64,000 bases of DNA from Paenisporosarcina sp. FSL H8-0542 (GCF_038632915.1 NZ_CP152050.1:1891001-1955000), one strand, 5' to 3'; counted from the stretch's first letter, positions 1 through 9,144 are shown. Translations and numbers: made by a program. Notes: generated from the letters alone by a model not told the origin.

Positions 1-99
<99 letters not shown>

Positions 100-341
100 C
101 TACATTATCGTTCGTTCTTTAATAGCACAGTTAAAAAAACATTTCGTTTTTATATATAACACTTTATATACGTTTTGCTATAATTCTGTAATACTTACTT
201 TAGATTAATAGCGGGAGAGTTAGATGTCAATAATAATTTCAGAAAATTCCAAATGGAATACTCCTTCATCTTTCATCGCAATTCCTAACCCCGTTCCAAG
301 AATAGGGTTAATAATAGAAAATATTAAAATGAAGCCAAAAT

Positions 342-368
342 AAAAAGCCCCGCCAAATTTGGCGAGGC
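342..368 (-). terminator. Rho-independent terminator downstream of the M3 peptidase gene
   Basis: On the minus strand an 8-bp GC-rich stem (GCCTCGCC / GGCGGGGC, one G-T pair) closes an AAATTT loop and is followed by TTTTT. It lies about 75 bp past the peptidase stop, with a family B repeat in between. Confidence 0.8.
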
Positions 369-382
369 CTTGTCTCTTTTCT

Positions 383-427
383 AGCTTTGTTAATCGATGT
401 TGTTGGTTGCTTATCGTACATTTGCGC
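383..427 (-). repeat. Family B intergenic repeat, copy 1 (short form)
   Basis: Carries the core ATCGTACATTTGCGC (413-427) and the AGCTTTGTTAA end that recur at seven other places in the window. It sits between the peptidase stop and its terminator. The rest of 88-444 shows only AT-rich sequence with this repeat and the terminator; a 69-codon frame through it is not credible. Confidence 0.7.
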
Positions 428-444
428 ACATCATTAAACAGCCC

Positions 445-2145
445 TTAAAGTGCTTTATCGTCAATTGAATTTAACCATTGTTCAATTGGGCCGATTACGG
501 ATTCAACGCAACCATCTTCGAATGGTGAAATCAAATTGGCTTCTTTTACAAGTCCTGTAAACGACAGACTTCCTCCAATTTTACATAAGTGTACATAATC
601 TGCCCAAGCTTGCTCACGGTCTTCTAACGTTCGTTTGAAGAACTGGAATGCACAGATTTGAGCCAATGTATAATCAATATAATAGAACGGACTTTGATAA
701 ATATGGCCTTGTCGTTGCCAGAACCCACCTCTGTTTAAGTAGTCATTACCGTCATAATCACGGTGTGGCAAATATTTTTCCTCAAGCTCACTCCAAGCCT
801 TTTTACGTTCAGCTGGCGATGCCTCCGGATTTTCATAAACAAAGTGTTGGAATTCATCCACAGCCACCCCATATGGCAAGAATTCAAGCGAACTGCTTAA
901 ATGGGAAAATTTGTATTTATCCGTATCCTCCTTAAAGAAGTTTTCCATCCATGGCCAAGTAAGAAATTCCATACTCATAGAATGAATTTCACACGCTTCG
1001 TATGTTGGCCAATTATATTCAGGGATTTCAAAATGACGACTTGAATACACTTGGAATGCGTGTCCCGCTTCATGTGTGAGAACATCTATATCTCCAGATG
1101 TACCGTTAAAGTTAGAAAAAATGAAAGGTGCTTTGTAATCTTCGATATACGAACAGTACCCACCGCTTGCTTTCCCTTTTTTCGCGACAAGATCCATCAA
1201 GTTATTGTCTATCATGAAATCAAAGAATTCACTTGTTTCCTTCGACAATTCATCATACATTTTTTTGCCACCATCTATGATCCACTCCGGTGAACCTTTT
1301 GGTGTGGCATTTCCGGTTTTGTAATTGATTGATTCATCGTAGTATTTGAAATCATCTACCCCGATGCGAGCCTGCTGACGTTCTTTTAACTTGGATGCCA
1401 ACGGAACAATGAAATCCTTGACCTGATCACGGAAGTTCATGACCATTTTCGCGTCATAATCTGTGCGAATCATACGATAATAGCCCAGTTCCACAAAGTT
1501 TTTGTATCCTAATGTACGGGCAATTTCCGTTCGAACTTTTACCAAATCATCAAAAATCCGATCGAGTTGCTGCTCGTTTTCTGCGAAAAAGCTAAAGTAG
1601 GCGTCTTTTGCCCGTTTCCTCATGTCACGGTCTGTAGATTCAGTGAATGGCTGCATCTGTGCCAAGGTACGCTCTTCATTTTCAAAATTGATTTTGGCAG
1701 ACGCAATCAATTGTTGATATTCTGATGAGAGTTTATTCTCTTTTTGCATCATTGGAATGACTTCAGAAGAAAAAGATTTAATCTGTGCTTCCGCAATGGC
1801 AAATAATTGAGTGCCCCACTTTTCTTCCAACTCGTTACGGAAAGATGAGCTCACCAGTGACTTATAATATTTTGTAATTAAATCATCTACTTTTGGACTT
1901 AGTTCATCGAAGTAGTCCCGTTCCGCTTTGTAAAACTCGTCATTCGTGTCAATTGAATTTCTGATGTAGACAATGTTCATCATCGTTCCCACATGGTTTC
2001 TGATATCATTGATTTGCTTCATTACTTCACTTTGTACTTCAACAGTTTCGGAGTCATTAAACTCAGTTAATGCTTCATTAAACTGCGTTTCAATCTGTTC
2101 GAATTCAGGTCGTGTATACGCAAATTCTTCAAATTTTGTTACCAT
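445..2145 (-). CDS. M3 family oligoendopeptidase (PepF-type)
   Basis: Zinc metallopeptidase of family M3 that cleaves short oligopeptides in the cytoplasm. The HExxH zinc motif is seen as LTHEAGHAF (about residues 353-361), followed about 30 residues later by the third-ligand region HSMSMEFLTWPW. The 566-residue length fits the shorter oligoendopeptidase F subfamily. Two ATGs lie 9 bp apart; the inner one (2145) is chosen because AGGGG lies 9 nt ahead of it, while the outer one (2154) overlaps that Shine-Dalgarno sequence. The gene is monocistronic with its own terminator. No signal peptide or membrane segment is seen. Confidence 0.9.
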   Translation of the reverse strand: MVTKFEEFAYTRPEFEQIETQFNEALTEFNDSETVEVQSEVMKQINDIRNHVGTMMNIVYIRNSIDTNDEFYKAERDYFDELSPKVDDLITKYYKSLVSSSFRNELEEKWGTQLFAIAEAQIKSFSSEVIPMMQKENKLSSEYQQLIASAKINFENEERTLAQMQPFTESTDRDMRKRAKDAYFSFFAENEQQLDRIFDDLVKVRTEIARTLGYKNFVELGYYRMIRTDYDAKMVMNFRDQVKDFIVPLASKLKERQQARIGVDDFKYYDESINYKTGNATPKGSPEWIIDGGKKMYDELSKETSEFFDFMIDNNLMDLVAKKGKASGGYCSYIEDYKAPFIFSNFNGTSGDIDVLTHEAGHAFQVYSSRHFEIPEYNWPTYEACEIHSMSMEFLTWPWMENFFKEDTDKYKFSHLSSSLEFLPYGVAVDEFQHFVYENPEASPAERKKAWSELEEKYLPHRDYDGNDYLNRGGFWQRQGHIYQSPFYYIDYTLAQICAFQFFKRTLEDREQAWADYVHLCKIGGSLSFTGLVKEANLISPFEDGCVESVIGPIEQWLNSIDDKAL

Positions 2146-2281
2146 CCTAAACATCCCCTATTATTTTCAAATCGCAATCTAAGAATTTTTAATCATTTGA
2201 TTACGTCTACTCATAAATAGTTTACTATTAATTCATTTATGACAACAAGAAAAATTATTTTATTTAGAATGTTAGGTATAT

Positions 2282-2842
2282 TTATTCTGACCACTGGTTT
2301 TGTTGTTCTTCTGTCGCTACTAACTGTAAGTCGTCAGCTGTTATTGTAATGATTTGATAGTCATGACGTTCTGCATATTTCATGGCCAGTTCTTTCATAA
2401 ACTTTGGTGAACCTTCATTTTCCTCATCATAAATGATCAGTAGACCGTCAGAATTTCGTATTATGAATTTATTCTTTTCGATAAATTGCCAAGGTCCTTC
2501 ATAAGGTTTTTTCGTCACACTTGTTTGAAAATCAGCATTTGAACAAATCGTTTGATACATTTCTTTTTTGCTGTCATTCCAGTTCTTTTCTTGCTCAAGA
2601 AAAGGCGTAATGACTGCGTATTTTAAATGCGGGAATGATTGCTTGAAATCAATAACCAATTGCGCTGCCCACGTTTCGACCCCTAACTGCCCGCTGACAA
2701 TAACCCATTCCAGTCCATCGTCAATTAGTTCAAGAAGACGATTTTCTAATGCCTTCTTTATAAAACCTACGCCTGGATGTTTATCGTCGAAAACACCAAT
2801 CTCGTGCTGTTTATAACCTGTAATCACTAATCTTTTAATCAT
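2282..2842 (-). CDS. ypsA: YpsA family protein (DUF1273, SLOG superfamily)
   Basis: A 186-residue protein with the YpsA hallmarks: MIKRLVITGYKQHEIGVF at the N-terminus, WVIVSGQLGVETWAAQ (about 46-61) forming the SLOG nucleotide-binding loop, and LLIIYDEENEGSPKF near residues 133-147. SLOG proteins bind nucleotide-derived ligands; B. subtilis YpsA is linked to cell division and oxidative-stress phenotypes, and its ligand is not established. The start has a GGAGG site. It appears to be a single-gene transcript between the peptidase and a transporter. Confidence 0.92.
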   Translation of the reverse strand: MIKRLVITGYKQHEIGVFDDKHPGVGFIKKALENRLLELIDDGLEWVIVSGQLGVETWAAQLVIDFKQSFPHLKYAVITPFLEQEKNWNDSKKEMYQTICSNADFQTSVTKKPYEGPWQFIEKNKFIIRNSDGLLIIYDEENEGSPKFMKELAMKYAERHDYQIITITADDLQLVATEEQQNQWSE

Positions 2843-2929
2843 TTTAAAACCTCCGTGTCACTAACGTATCTATATAGTATTTTAGCATTTAATAGAAACA
2901 ACAGTTTGGAGAACAACGTCCAGGTTATC

Positions 2930-2961
2930 AAAAAATAAAGACCCTCCAATTTCAGAGGGTC
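2930..2961 (-). terminator. Terminator of the multi-pass transporter gene
   Basis: Minus-strand hairpin GACCCTC / GAGGGTC with an 8-nt loop, followed by TTTATTTTTT, directly after the transporter stop. Confidence 0.8.
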
Positions 2962-2974
2962 CGGATATCATAGA

Positions 2975-4375
2975 TTATATTAAAAACATGGCTACGATTG
3001 TTGTAACAACCAACCCGATTGTCACTGGAAGAAGGTTTCTTCTCGCAAGTTCAAATGGATCGACACCACAGATAGCTGCCGCTGGAATAAGAGCCCATGG
3101 AACCAACGTCCCTCCACCAACCCATATGGCTGCAATTTGACCAAGAGCGGTCAAAGTAGCTGCACCGGCACCGATTGCATTAGCAAAGATAGTGGCAACA
3201 GAACCTACCAGAGAAATACCCGAGAACCCCGAGCCATCCAAGCCAGTTATTGCGCCAACAATCGTCAAAGTAACTGCTCCGACTTCTTTACTTAACGGAA
3301 CGAGTGATGCAAGAGCTACACCAAGGTCGTTGACGATGCCATGTGAAGTCTTCGGCAATAGTTCACCGATTATTTTATTGAACCCTGCATCTCCCAGATA
3401 AAAGAATGCAGCAATCGGAATGACTGCACCGAACACTTTAAAACCGAATTGGAAACCTTCGATAAAGTAACTTGTAGCTTTTTCAAGCCCTTTATTTTTA
3501 TGGCTGACCATTGTAATGAATAAGAGGATGAAAACAGATGTACCACCTATCAATGCGGTTGCATCGCCACCCTGTAAATCAAGAATGGACATCGCAATCA
3601 CGTCAAGTGCAAACAGGACAGGGATCAAGAGTGCAAAGAAGCGCTTTTGTCCTGCGGATAGCAACGTTAATTGATGTTCAGTCGGTTCCGTTGTTGGCAT
3701 GGCTGATATTCCTGTAGTTGCCATTAACAATCCGGATTTTAAGTCTCGTTTCAAGAAATAAAACGCGGTAATGGTGGTCACGAGCCCCATCACAATAACT
3801 AGGGGAATACTTGCACTGATGACATCACCAACTGGAAGCCCCGCAGCATCCGCGGTCAGTTTTGGTGCTCCTTGAATAATGAAATCTCCTGATAACGCAA
3901 TTCCGTGCCCGAATAAGTTCATTGCCATAGCAACCCCAAGTGCAGGCAAGCCTACTCGGAGTGCGATTGGAAGTAATACAGCGCCCATCAATGCTACCGC
4001 TGGAGACGGCCAGAAAAACCATGAAATGACCATCATTAAGATTCCGATTGTCCAATAAGCTAATGCAGGGGTCTTAATGAGTTTCGAAAACGGTGAAATC
4101 ATCACATCATTGATTCCGGTCGTTGTCAGAACTTTACTCATCGCGACAATGATTGAGATAACAAGTATCGTTGGCAATAATTCTGTAATCGCGAAAATGA
4201 AGCTGTTAAAAATACTACTGATTGAGCCACTCAATGATCCAGTGGCAGTAATGGCAATTAGAAAAATACCGACGATACTTACAATGGTTGTATCACGTCT
4301 CATCACCATAAAGCCGATGATTAAAAAGATAAAAACAACATAAATCCAATGCAACGCTGTTAATTCAACACCCAT
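2975..4375 (-). CDS. Multi-pass membrane transporter of unassigned substrate (YhfA-like)
   Basis: A very hydrophobic 466-residue protein with about 11-12 predicted membrane segments, starting MGVELTALHWIYVVFIF. It has glycine/alanine-rich re-entrant-looking stretches such as LFGHGIALSGDFIIQGAP and GAGAATLTALGQIAAIWVGGG, and a WPSPAVALMGAVLLP segment, a pattern seen in ion-transporter-superfamily permeases for organic acids. I recall a B. subtilis homologue (YhfA) without a known substrate. The ATG at 4375 is chosen because AAGGAGA lies 9 nt upstream; an open frame extends 43 codons further but has no ribosome binding site and is not membrane-like. Substrate: unknown. Confidence 0.7.
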   Translation of the reverse strand: MGVELTALHWIYVVFIFLIIGFMVMRRDTTIVSIVGIFLIAITATGSLSGSISSIFNSFIFAITELLPTILVISIIVAMSKVLTTTGINDVMISPFSKLIKTPALAYWTIGILMMVISWFFWPSPAVALMGAVLLPIALRVGLPALGVAMAMNLFGHGIALSGDFIIQGAPKLTADAAGLPVGDVISASIPLVIVMGLVTTITAFYFLKRDLKSGLLMATTGISAMPTTEPTEHQLTLLSAGQKRFFALLIPVLFALDVIAMSILDLQGGDATALIGGTSVFILLFITMVSHKNKGLEKATSYFIEGFQFGFKVFGAVIPIAAFFYLGDAGFNKIIGELLPKTSHGIVNDLGVALASLVPLSKEVGAVTLTIVGAITGLDGSGFSGISLVGSVATIFANAIGAGAATLTALGQIAAIWVGGGTLVPWALIPAAAICGVDPFELARRNLLPVTIGLVVTTIVAMFLI

Positions 4376-4495
4376 CAGATTTCTTCTCCTTTCTTGCATC
4401 CTTTTGTTTGAAGAGGGTATCCCTACTTCAAGATGTTCTATAGGATATGTGCAGCAAGAAAAGTGGTGTGAGGAATGCCCAAGAAATTGAGAGAC

Positions 4496-4525
4496 AAAAA
4501 ACACCGCTCAATCAAGTGAGCGGTG
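4496..4525 (-). terminator. Terminator of the aldo/keto reductase gene
   Basis: Minus-strand stem CACCGCTCA / TGAGCGGTG with a 6-nt loop followed by TTTTTT, 12 bp past the stop codon. Confidence 0.88.
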
Positions 4526-4537
4526 TGATAAGTACTA

Positions 4538-5380
4538 TTAAAAATCAAAGTTATCTGGATCTGGACCTACACGTTTGTTTTCATTGAGTGAAGAAATTTT
4601 CTCCATTTCTTCTGCCGAAAGCTCAAAGTCAAAAATAGCTGCATTTTCAACAATACGATGTTCATTGATTGATTTTGGAATGGTCACAACATCATTTTGA
4701 AGATCCCAGCGCAAGATGATTTGTGCCACGGATTTTCCATGTATCTCAGCAATTTCTTTAAGTTTCACATCATCAAGTAATTGCCCTTGCATAAGGGGTG
4801 ACCAAGCTTCAAGTTGAATATTGTTTTGTTGGCAAAAAGCACGCAGGTCTTCCTGAGTCAATTTAGGATGGAATTCAACTTGATTGACCATCGGAACGAT
4901 TGTTGCATCTTTCATTACATCTTTTAGGTGATGAATATGAAAATTACTTACTCCAATTGCTTTTACACGGTTTTCAGTATAAATAGTTTCAAGTGCTCGC
5001 CAAGTATCTTTATACTTTCCTTCTACTGGCCAGTGAATTAAGTATAAATCTAAGTAATCCAAGCCTAATTTTTTTAGGCTTGTTTCATAAGCGTCCAAAG
5101 TAGTTTCGTATCCGAAATCTGCATTCCACACTTTAGAAGTGATAAATAATTCTTCTCGTGAAATTCCGGTTTCTATCATTCCCTGACGGATTCCTTCACC
5201 CACTCCTTCTTCATTTTGATACACTGCAGCAGTATCAATGCTGCGGTATCCCTTTAAGATAGCAGTCTTCACAGCTTCTATTACCTCTGTTCCTTCTTCA
5301 ACTTTAAAAACGCCTAATCCGAACCAAGGCATTTTGATTCCATTATGTAAAGTTGTACATGCTTGCAAGTTATTTTTCAT
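4538..5380 (-). CDS. Aldo/keto reductase (YvgN-like)
   Basis: NADPH-dependent reductase of aldehydes and methylglyoxal, single TIM barrel, cytoplasmic. All family landmarks are present in 280 residues: LHNGIKMPWFGLGVFKV (11-27), GYRSIDTAAVYQNEEGVG (about 43-60, catalytic Asp and Tyr), the catalytic Lys in FITSKVWN (about 80), LYLIHWPVEG with the catalytic His (about 115), AIGVSNFH (about 141), and the NADP-binding IPKSINEHRI near the C-terminus. It is closest by recall to B. subtilis YvgN (glyoxal reductase). The start has a GGAGG site. Monocistronic, with its own terminator. Confidence 0.92.
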   Translation of the reverse strand: MKNNLQACTTLHNGIKMPWFGLGVFKVEEGTEVIEAVKTAILKGYRSIDTAAVYQNEEGVGEGIRQGMIETGISREELFITSKVWNADFGYETTLDAYETSLKKLGLDYLDLYLIHWPVEGKYKDTWRALETIYTENRVKAIGVSNFHIHHLKDVMKDATIVPMVNQVEFHPKLTQEDLRAFCQQNNIQLEAWSPLMQGQLLDDVKLKEIAEIHGKSVAQIILRWDLQNDVVTIPKSINEHRIVENAAIFDFELSAEEMEKISSLNENKRVGPDPDNFDF

Positions 5381-5644
5381 TTTTGTTATTCCTCCAGTGT
5401 CTACATATTTTACACTTTCCCATTCTCTCTTTTTTCATTTAACACTTCAATTAATTGACCTTACCAATATAATTTCCATGAATAATAAACGCTCTTTTCC
5501 TTGAAAACACTGATTTGTTATACACTTGCATTATGCAAATTAATATAATGTAATATACTTGCATTTTACAACAATAATACAATACTTGTTAAACTCAAGT
5601 AACTTACAATGAATATGTTTGTATTCCACAGCTATTACACATAA
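5381..5644. other. AT-rich intergenic region with spaced direct repeats
   Basis: No gene is seen between the aldo/keto reductase start and the terminator of the Spo0M-like gene. It holds two copies of a TAyACTTGCATT motif (5521-5532 and 5554-5565, 33 bp apart) and a weaker AATACTTGTT at 5580. Spacing near three helical turns could suit a regulator, but no factor can be named. Confidence 0.35.
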
Positions 5645-5674
5645 GAAAAACCATCCCCTGTTTGTTGGGAATGG
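5645..5674 (-). terminator. Terminator of the short Spo0M-like gene
   Basis: Minus-strand hairpin CCATTCCC / GGGGATGG with an 8-nt loop followed by TTTTTC, immediately after the stop codon. Confidence 0.82.
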
Positions 5675-5682
5675 CTTACTTC

Positions 5683-6099
5683 TTAACCTAAATCTTTACC
5701 GTAAACAATTTCATCTTCATCCTGCACATCCACCGCATTAATGATATGTACTGATGTGCGTAAATACATTTTTGCGGTTTCATCTGTTAACACCCAGCGT
5801 TCATCTGGCATCAATTCAAAAGGCACCATACGGGTTTCTTTTGATTTTACTGAGCCTACCATTTCAATGGTGTGTTTCGCCACACACTCTTCAGTTACAT
5901 CAAAATCACTGTCTTCCCGATGCCCTTCTTTTCTCAACAATACTTCTAGTTTAATGAACTCAATAACTTGTTCGCTTTGACCACCATTAATATAAATTTT
6001 ACCTGATAGTGATTCTCCGTGCGCAATTTCAGGTTTGTCTACAACAGTATCTACTTTCATTGAACCAATACCGATTGTAGACAAAAACTTTTTCAACAT
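5683..6099 (-). CDS. Half-length Spo0M-like protein (arrestin-like N-terminal domain only)
   Basis: A 138-residue protein that aligns by eye with the first half of Spo0M: MLKKFLSTIGIGSMKVDTVVDKPEI parallels the start of the full-length paralogue at 49.5-50.2 kb, and TSVHIINAVDVQDEDEIV matches its TGLDIKNAVDPGDKDMIE. Spo0M proteins are cytoplasmic arrestin-fold proteins affecting sporulation control and cell-shape processes. The second half is absent, and a good terminator follows at once, so this is an established short form rather than a fresh truncation. Two adjacent ATGs exist; 6099 has the better 7-nt spacing from GGGAGGA. Whether it binds the same partners as Spo0M is unknown. Confidence 0.75.
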   Translation of the reverse strand: MLKKFLSTIGIGSMKVDTVVDKPEIAHGESLSGKIYINGGQSEQVIEFIKLEVLLRKEGHREDSDFDVTEECVAKHTIEMVGSVKSKETRMVPFELMPDERWVLTDETAKMYLRTSVHIINAVDVQDEDEIVYGKDLG

Positions 6100-6168
6100 C
6101 ATGTCTTCCTCCCTGTCATAGAAACCATTCCATCCATTCCAATTGATTCACTTATCTCATGTCCATTA

Positions 6169-7338
6169 TCAATAATGATGATCAAGCTCTGTTTCATGTC
6201 GATTGTATCTACGCTTAAATAACTTATAAATATGCGTGACCAATACTTTAAGTAAAGCATACCCTGGAATCCCTAAAATTACGCCTGGAACTCCAAACAA
6301 TGAACCCGCAGTCAATAAAACAAAAATAATGGTAATTGGATGTATATGTAGTGATTTACCCATAATCTGGGGAGAAATAAACTTCCCTTCTACTAATTGT
6401 ACGACTGTCCATACAATAGCCAATTTAAACAGCATGAATGGGGATGTGACGATAGCAATTACAGCTGCTGGTGCGATTGCAATAATCGGTCCTAAATAGG
6501 GCACTACACTAGTAACCATGGCTAAAACCCCTAGAAGCAAAGCATAGTCCATACCAATAATAAGGAAACCGATGAACACCATAGATCCAATGCAGAACGC
6601 GATCAAAATTTGACCTTGAATATAGGCACTGATTTGTTTGTCTGCATCTTTCATTACCTGACGCGTATCTTCTCTCATGCGTGGAGGCAATAAATTCAGA
6701 ATATATTGCGGTAACTTTTCGCCGTCTTTCAACAAGTAAAACAAAATAAATGGTACGGTTACAATCGCCAATATTAAACCTGTCAAAGTGGAGATTACTT
6801 TCCCAATCCCACTAGCAACTCCACCCACAGCATCCTGGAGGGTATTTCCAATATCCTCAGGTAGTTGCTGAAGTATTATATTTACATCAAATTCAAGATT
6901 AGCATAGTAACTCGAAAAGATTGATGTTTTAAGAAAGGCATCAATAGATATGACAAGTTCCATGAAATATCCAGGGAAATCTTGAATCAAATTCGTTAAC
7001 TGCGTTTTTAGGAACGGAAACACAAGTAAGATTAATAAGGTGATGAGGCCGATTAACCCTAAGAAAATAATAAGAATGCCCCAGATTTTCGGTATTTTCA
7101 ACCGTATCAGAAGCCGAAGTAAAGGACGTAAAAGGTAATACCCAATGGTTGCTAAAATGACAGGCAATACGACATTAGCCAAAAACACTTGCATGGGATA
7201 AAAAACAAACGAAACGACATCAAAGATCCATATAATCAAACCCAATAATAAGATCAATAACATTAAATATAGTGTATTCCTCCCACCTAGAAACTGAATG
7301 AATCTAGTAGAAAAAAAGGATGTTTTTTCTGGTTGCAT
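6169..7338 (-). CDS. AI-2E family transporter (UPF0118 membrane protein)
   Basis: A 389-residue polytopic protein. It has a hydrophobic hairpin near the start (LYLMLLILLLGLIIWIFDV and the next segment), two more helices around residues 55-110, a large loop, and a C-terminal block of four or five helices containing IVTVPFILFYLLKDGEKLP and TSVVPYLGPIIAIAPA, which are signatures of the PF01594 family. Members include exporters of autoinducer-2 and Na+(Li+)/H+ antiporters, so the substrate is not fixed by family. The ATG at 7338 is preferred over the one at 7365 because GGGGA lies about 8 nt upstream. Confidence 0.85.
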   Translation of the reverse strand: MQPEKTSFFSTRFIQFLGGRNTLYLMLLILLLGLIIWIFDVVSFVFYPMQVFLANVVLPVILATIGYYLLRPLLRLLIRLKIPKIWGILIIFLGLIGLITLLILLVFPFLKTQLTNLIQDFPGYFMELVISIDAFLKTSIFSSYYANLEFDVNIILQQLPEDIGNTLQDAVGGVASGIGKVISTLTGLILAIVTVPFILFYLLKDGEKLPQYILNLLPPRMREDTRQVMKDADKQISAYIQGQILIAFCIGSMVFIGFLIIGMDYALLLGVLAMVTSVVPYLGPIIAIAPAAVIAIVTSPFMLFKLAIVWTVVQLVEGKFISPQIMGKSLHIHPITIIFVLLTAGSLFGVPGVILGIPGYALLKVLVTHIYKLFKRRYNRHETELDHHY

Positions 7339-7427
7339 ATCATGTCCCCACTTTCGAATTCTCATAATCTTAAGAATGATTACGATAAAACTAATTTTAC
7401 AGGAAAATTGCGCTGATAATCAATTTA

Positions 7428-8384
7428 TCAACGCAATCGCATTCCTAGGAATTCGCTTAAAGCCTGCTTATTTTCATCTAGATTTATTTCAATGACAGAT
7501 CCTACACCCGGATAAGACCCAAAATCATAACTATGTTCCACAGGGATGGTCATTTTATTAATGTCTACTCCCCCGCTGAACGCCAGGCTTAGTACTCGTT
7601 TGACTTCATCTGTAGATGAGTAATCAGACTGGACATAACCATGTATGGCCCCTGCAAATTTCGGGTAATGAGCAGCATTGGAAGGACTCATGATTTCATC
7701 TTTTAATGCTTCCATAACTTTTTGCTGTCTCTCAACTCGTCCGAAATCCCCTTCAGCATCTGCGCGGAACCGTGCATATCCTAAAAGTTCCTTCCCATTC
7801 AACTGTTGAACTCCAGGTTCAAGTGAAACCCCAATTTTCTCGGACATCGCTTTTTCGACATCTATTTCGACACCGTCTGGTGCAACAATATCAACCAACG
7901 ATTCAAAGCTTTTAAAATCTATCAGCGCATAATGGTGGATTGGCACGCCGAACATACTTGAAATCGTATCCTTGACAAGTTGTACGTCACCTAAGTAGTA
8001 TGCAGTATTCAGCTTATAGGATTTGTATCCTGGAATTTGAGCGTAAATATCTCGCATGAACGACACAACATTCACTTCGTCGGTTTCTTTATTCCACGAA
8101 ACCAGCATCATTGTATCAGAACGGGATTGTTCTTCTCCCCGAGTATCTACACCAAGAACCAAAACATTCTCAATGGATGGGTTTTTCACATCCATCGGAT
8201 CACCTGTGAACTCAATATCATTTTTCCCTTTATTGGAAGCCAGCTCTTGACCAGCTTTAAATTGAACGAATGAATATATAGCTACTCCTATTGCAGCCAA
8301 AAATAGAAGAGTCATAAAAAATCTACCGAAACGAAACTTTCTTTTCCTTCTCATGGAACGACGATTTGGAACTTGTTCTTCCAA
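7428..8384 (-). CDS. LytR-CpsA-Psr (LCP) family cell-wall glycopolymer ligase
   Basis: Membrane-anchored phosphotransferase that attaches wall teichoic acid or other anionic glycopolymers to peptidoglycan. A basic N-terminus (RRKRKFRFGRFF) precedes one transmembrane helix (MTLLFLAAIGVAIYSFV), then the extracytoplasmic LCP domain with VLVLGVDTRGEEQSRSDTMML (start of the catalytic fold), VSFMRDIYAQIPG (essential Arg/Asp) and LLGYARFRADAEGDFGRVERQ (the two-Arg lipid-phosphate site). A TTG start at 8384 is chosen because a strong AAAGGGGGG site sits 7 nt ahead; a longer frame to 8459 lacks such a site. Transcribed divergently from msrA. Confidence 0.88.
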   Translation of the reverse strand: MEEQVPNRRSMRRKRKFRFGRFFMTLLFLAAIGVAIYSFVQFKAGQELASNKGKNDIEFTGDPMDVKNPSIENVLVLGVDTRGEEQSRSDTMMLVSWNKETDEVNVVSFMRDIYAQIPGYKSYKLNTAYYLGDVQLVKDTISSMFGVPIHHYALIDFKSFESLVDIVAPDGVEIDVEKAMSEKIGVSLEPGVQQLNGKELLGYARFRADAEGDFGRVERQQKVMEALKDEIMSPSNAAHYPKFAGAIHGYVQSDYSSTDEVKRVLSLAFSGGVDINKMTIPVEHSYDFGSYPGVGSVIEINLDENKQALSEFLGMRLR

Positions 8385-8468
8385 AACGCTCCCCCCTTTC
8401 ATATCTTTCATATAATAGAACGAAATAAGTCCAAAAAAGTTGCTTTTTTTCCTCTTCAATCATAGTTG

Positions 8469-8497
8469 TTGAGCACAGAGGATGCAAGTGCTACAAT
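8469..8497 (+). promoter_or_regulatory. Sigma-A promoter for msrA
   Basis: TTGAGC (8469-8474), 17-bp spacer, TACAAT (8492-8497), 34 bp ahead of the msrA start codon. GAGAGGAG precedes the ATG. Confidence 0.6.
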
Positions 8498-8530
8498 ACG
8501 GTCTATGCAGGTTTGAGAGGAGTTTTATAA

Positions 8531-9049
8531 ATGGAAATAGCTACATTTGCAGGCGGTTGTTTTTGGTGTATGGTCAAGCCCTTTGATCAATGGGATGGAA
8601 TAGAGTCCGTCATTTCAGGTTATATGGGTGGACATGTTGAGAATCCTACATATGAAGACGTGAAAAAGGGAGATTCAGGGCATCTTGAGGTCGTACAAAT
8701 TCAGTTTGACCCATCTGTTTTTACATATAAACAATTACTTGAAATTTTTTGGCAGCAAATTGATCCAACGGATGACGGAGGTCAATTCCAGGACCGCGGA
8801 GAATCTTATAAAACAGCGATTTTCACACATTCCGATGAACAAGTGGAAATAGCGAACGAATCAAAACAAGCACTCGCTGAGAGCGGACGTTTCTCCAAAC
8901 CAATCGTCACACCAATCCATCCTGCGGAAACATTTTATATCGCAGAAGACTATCATCAAGATTACTATAAAAAAGAACCGGATCATTACGCAGAAGATCG
9001 CGCTATGTCCGGCCGTGATGAATTCATCCAAGAGAATTGGAAGAAGTAA
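8531..9049 (+). CDS. msrA: Peptide methionine sulfoxide reductase A (first copy, stand-alone)
   Basis: Reduces the S-epimer of methionine sulfoxide in proteins and free amino acid. The catalytic motif is [16 protein letters not shown] (residues 4-19, nucleophilic Cys in GCFWC), followed by ISGYMGGHVENPTY and the conserved HQDYY (about 148). The 172-residue length fits the one-domain enzyme. Unlike the second copy at 51 kb, it has no msrB partner and lies under its own promoter. The two proteins share the unusual CMVKPFD context, so they are likely paralogues of one lineage. Confidence 0.95.
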   Translation: MEIATFAGGCFWCMVKPFDQWDGIESVISGYMGGHVENPTYEDVKKGDSGHLEVVQIQFDPSVFTYKQLLEIFWQQIDPTDDGGQFQDRGESYKTAIFTHSDEQVEIANESKQALAESGRFSKPIVTPIHPAETFYIAEDYHQDYYKKEPDHYAEDRAMSGRDEFIQENWKK

Positions 9050-9059
9050 TTCGATTTCT

Positions 9060-9086
9060 AGCCTTGCGATTGCAAGGCTTTTTTAT
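9060..9086 (+). terminator. Terminator of msrA (8.5 kb copy)
   Basis: AGCCTTGC / GCAAGGCT stem with a 4-nt loop, then TTTTTTATTT. Confidence 0.88.
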
Positions 9087-9089
9087 TTA

Positions 9090-9126
9090 GGCACGCTTAT
9101 CGCACATTTGCGCTAGTCGCATGTTC
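9090..9126 (-). repeat. Family B intergenic repeat, copy 2 (short form)
   Basis: Core ATCGCACATTTGCGC (9099-9113, one change from the consensus), followed by TAGTCGCATGTTCCGC, directly after the msrA terminator. Confidence 0.65.
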
Positions 9127-9144
9127 CGCAAGAACTCACAAATA

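Noticed and set aside
220-429. Open frame of 69 codons on the minus strand
   Set aside because: It runs through a family B repeat and the peptidase terminator, has no ribosome binding site, and its composition follows those elements.
4376-4504. N-terminal extension of the membrane transporter
   Set aside because: The 43 extra residues are not membrane-like, lie behind the good ribosome binding site, and overlap the upstream terminator area.
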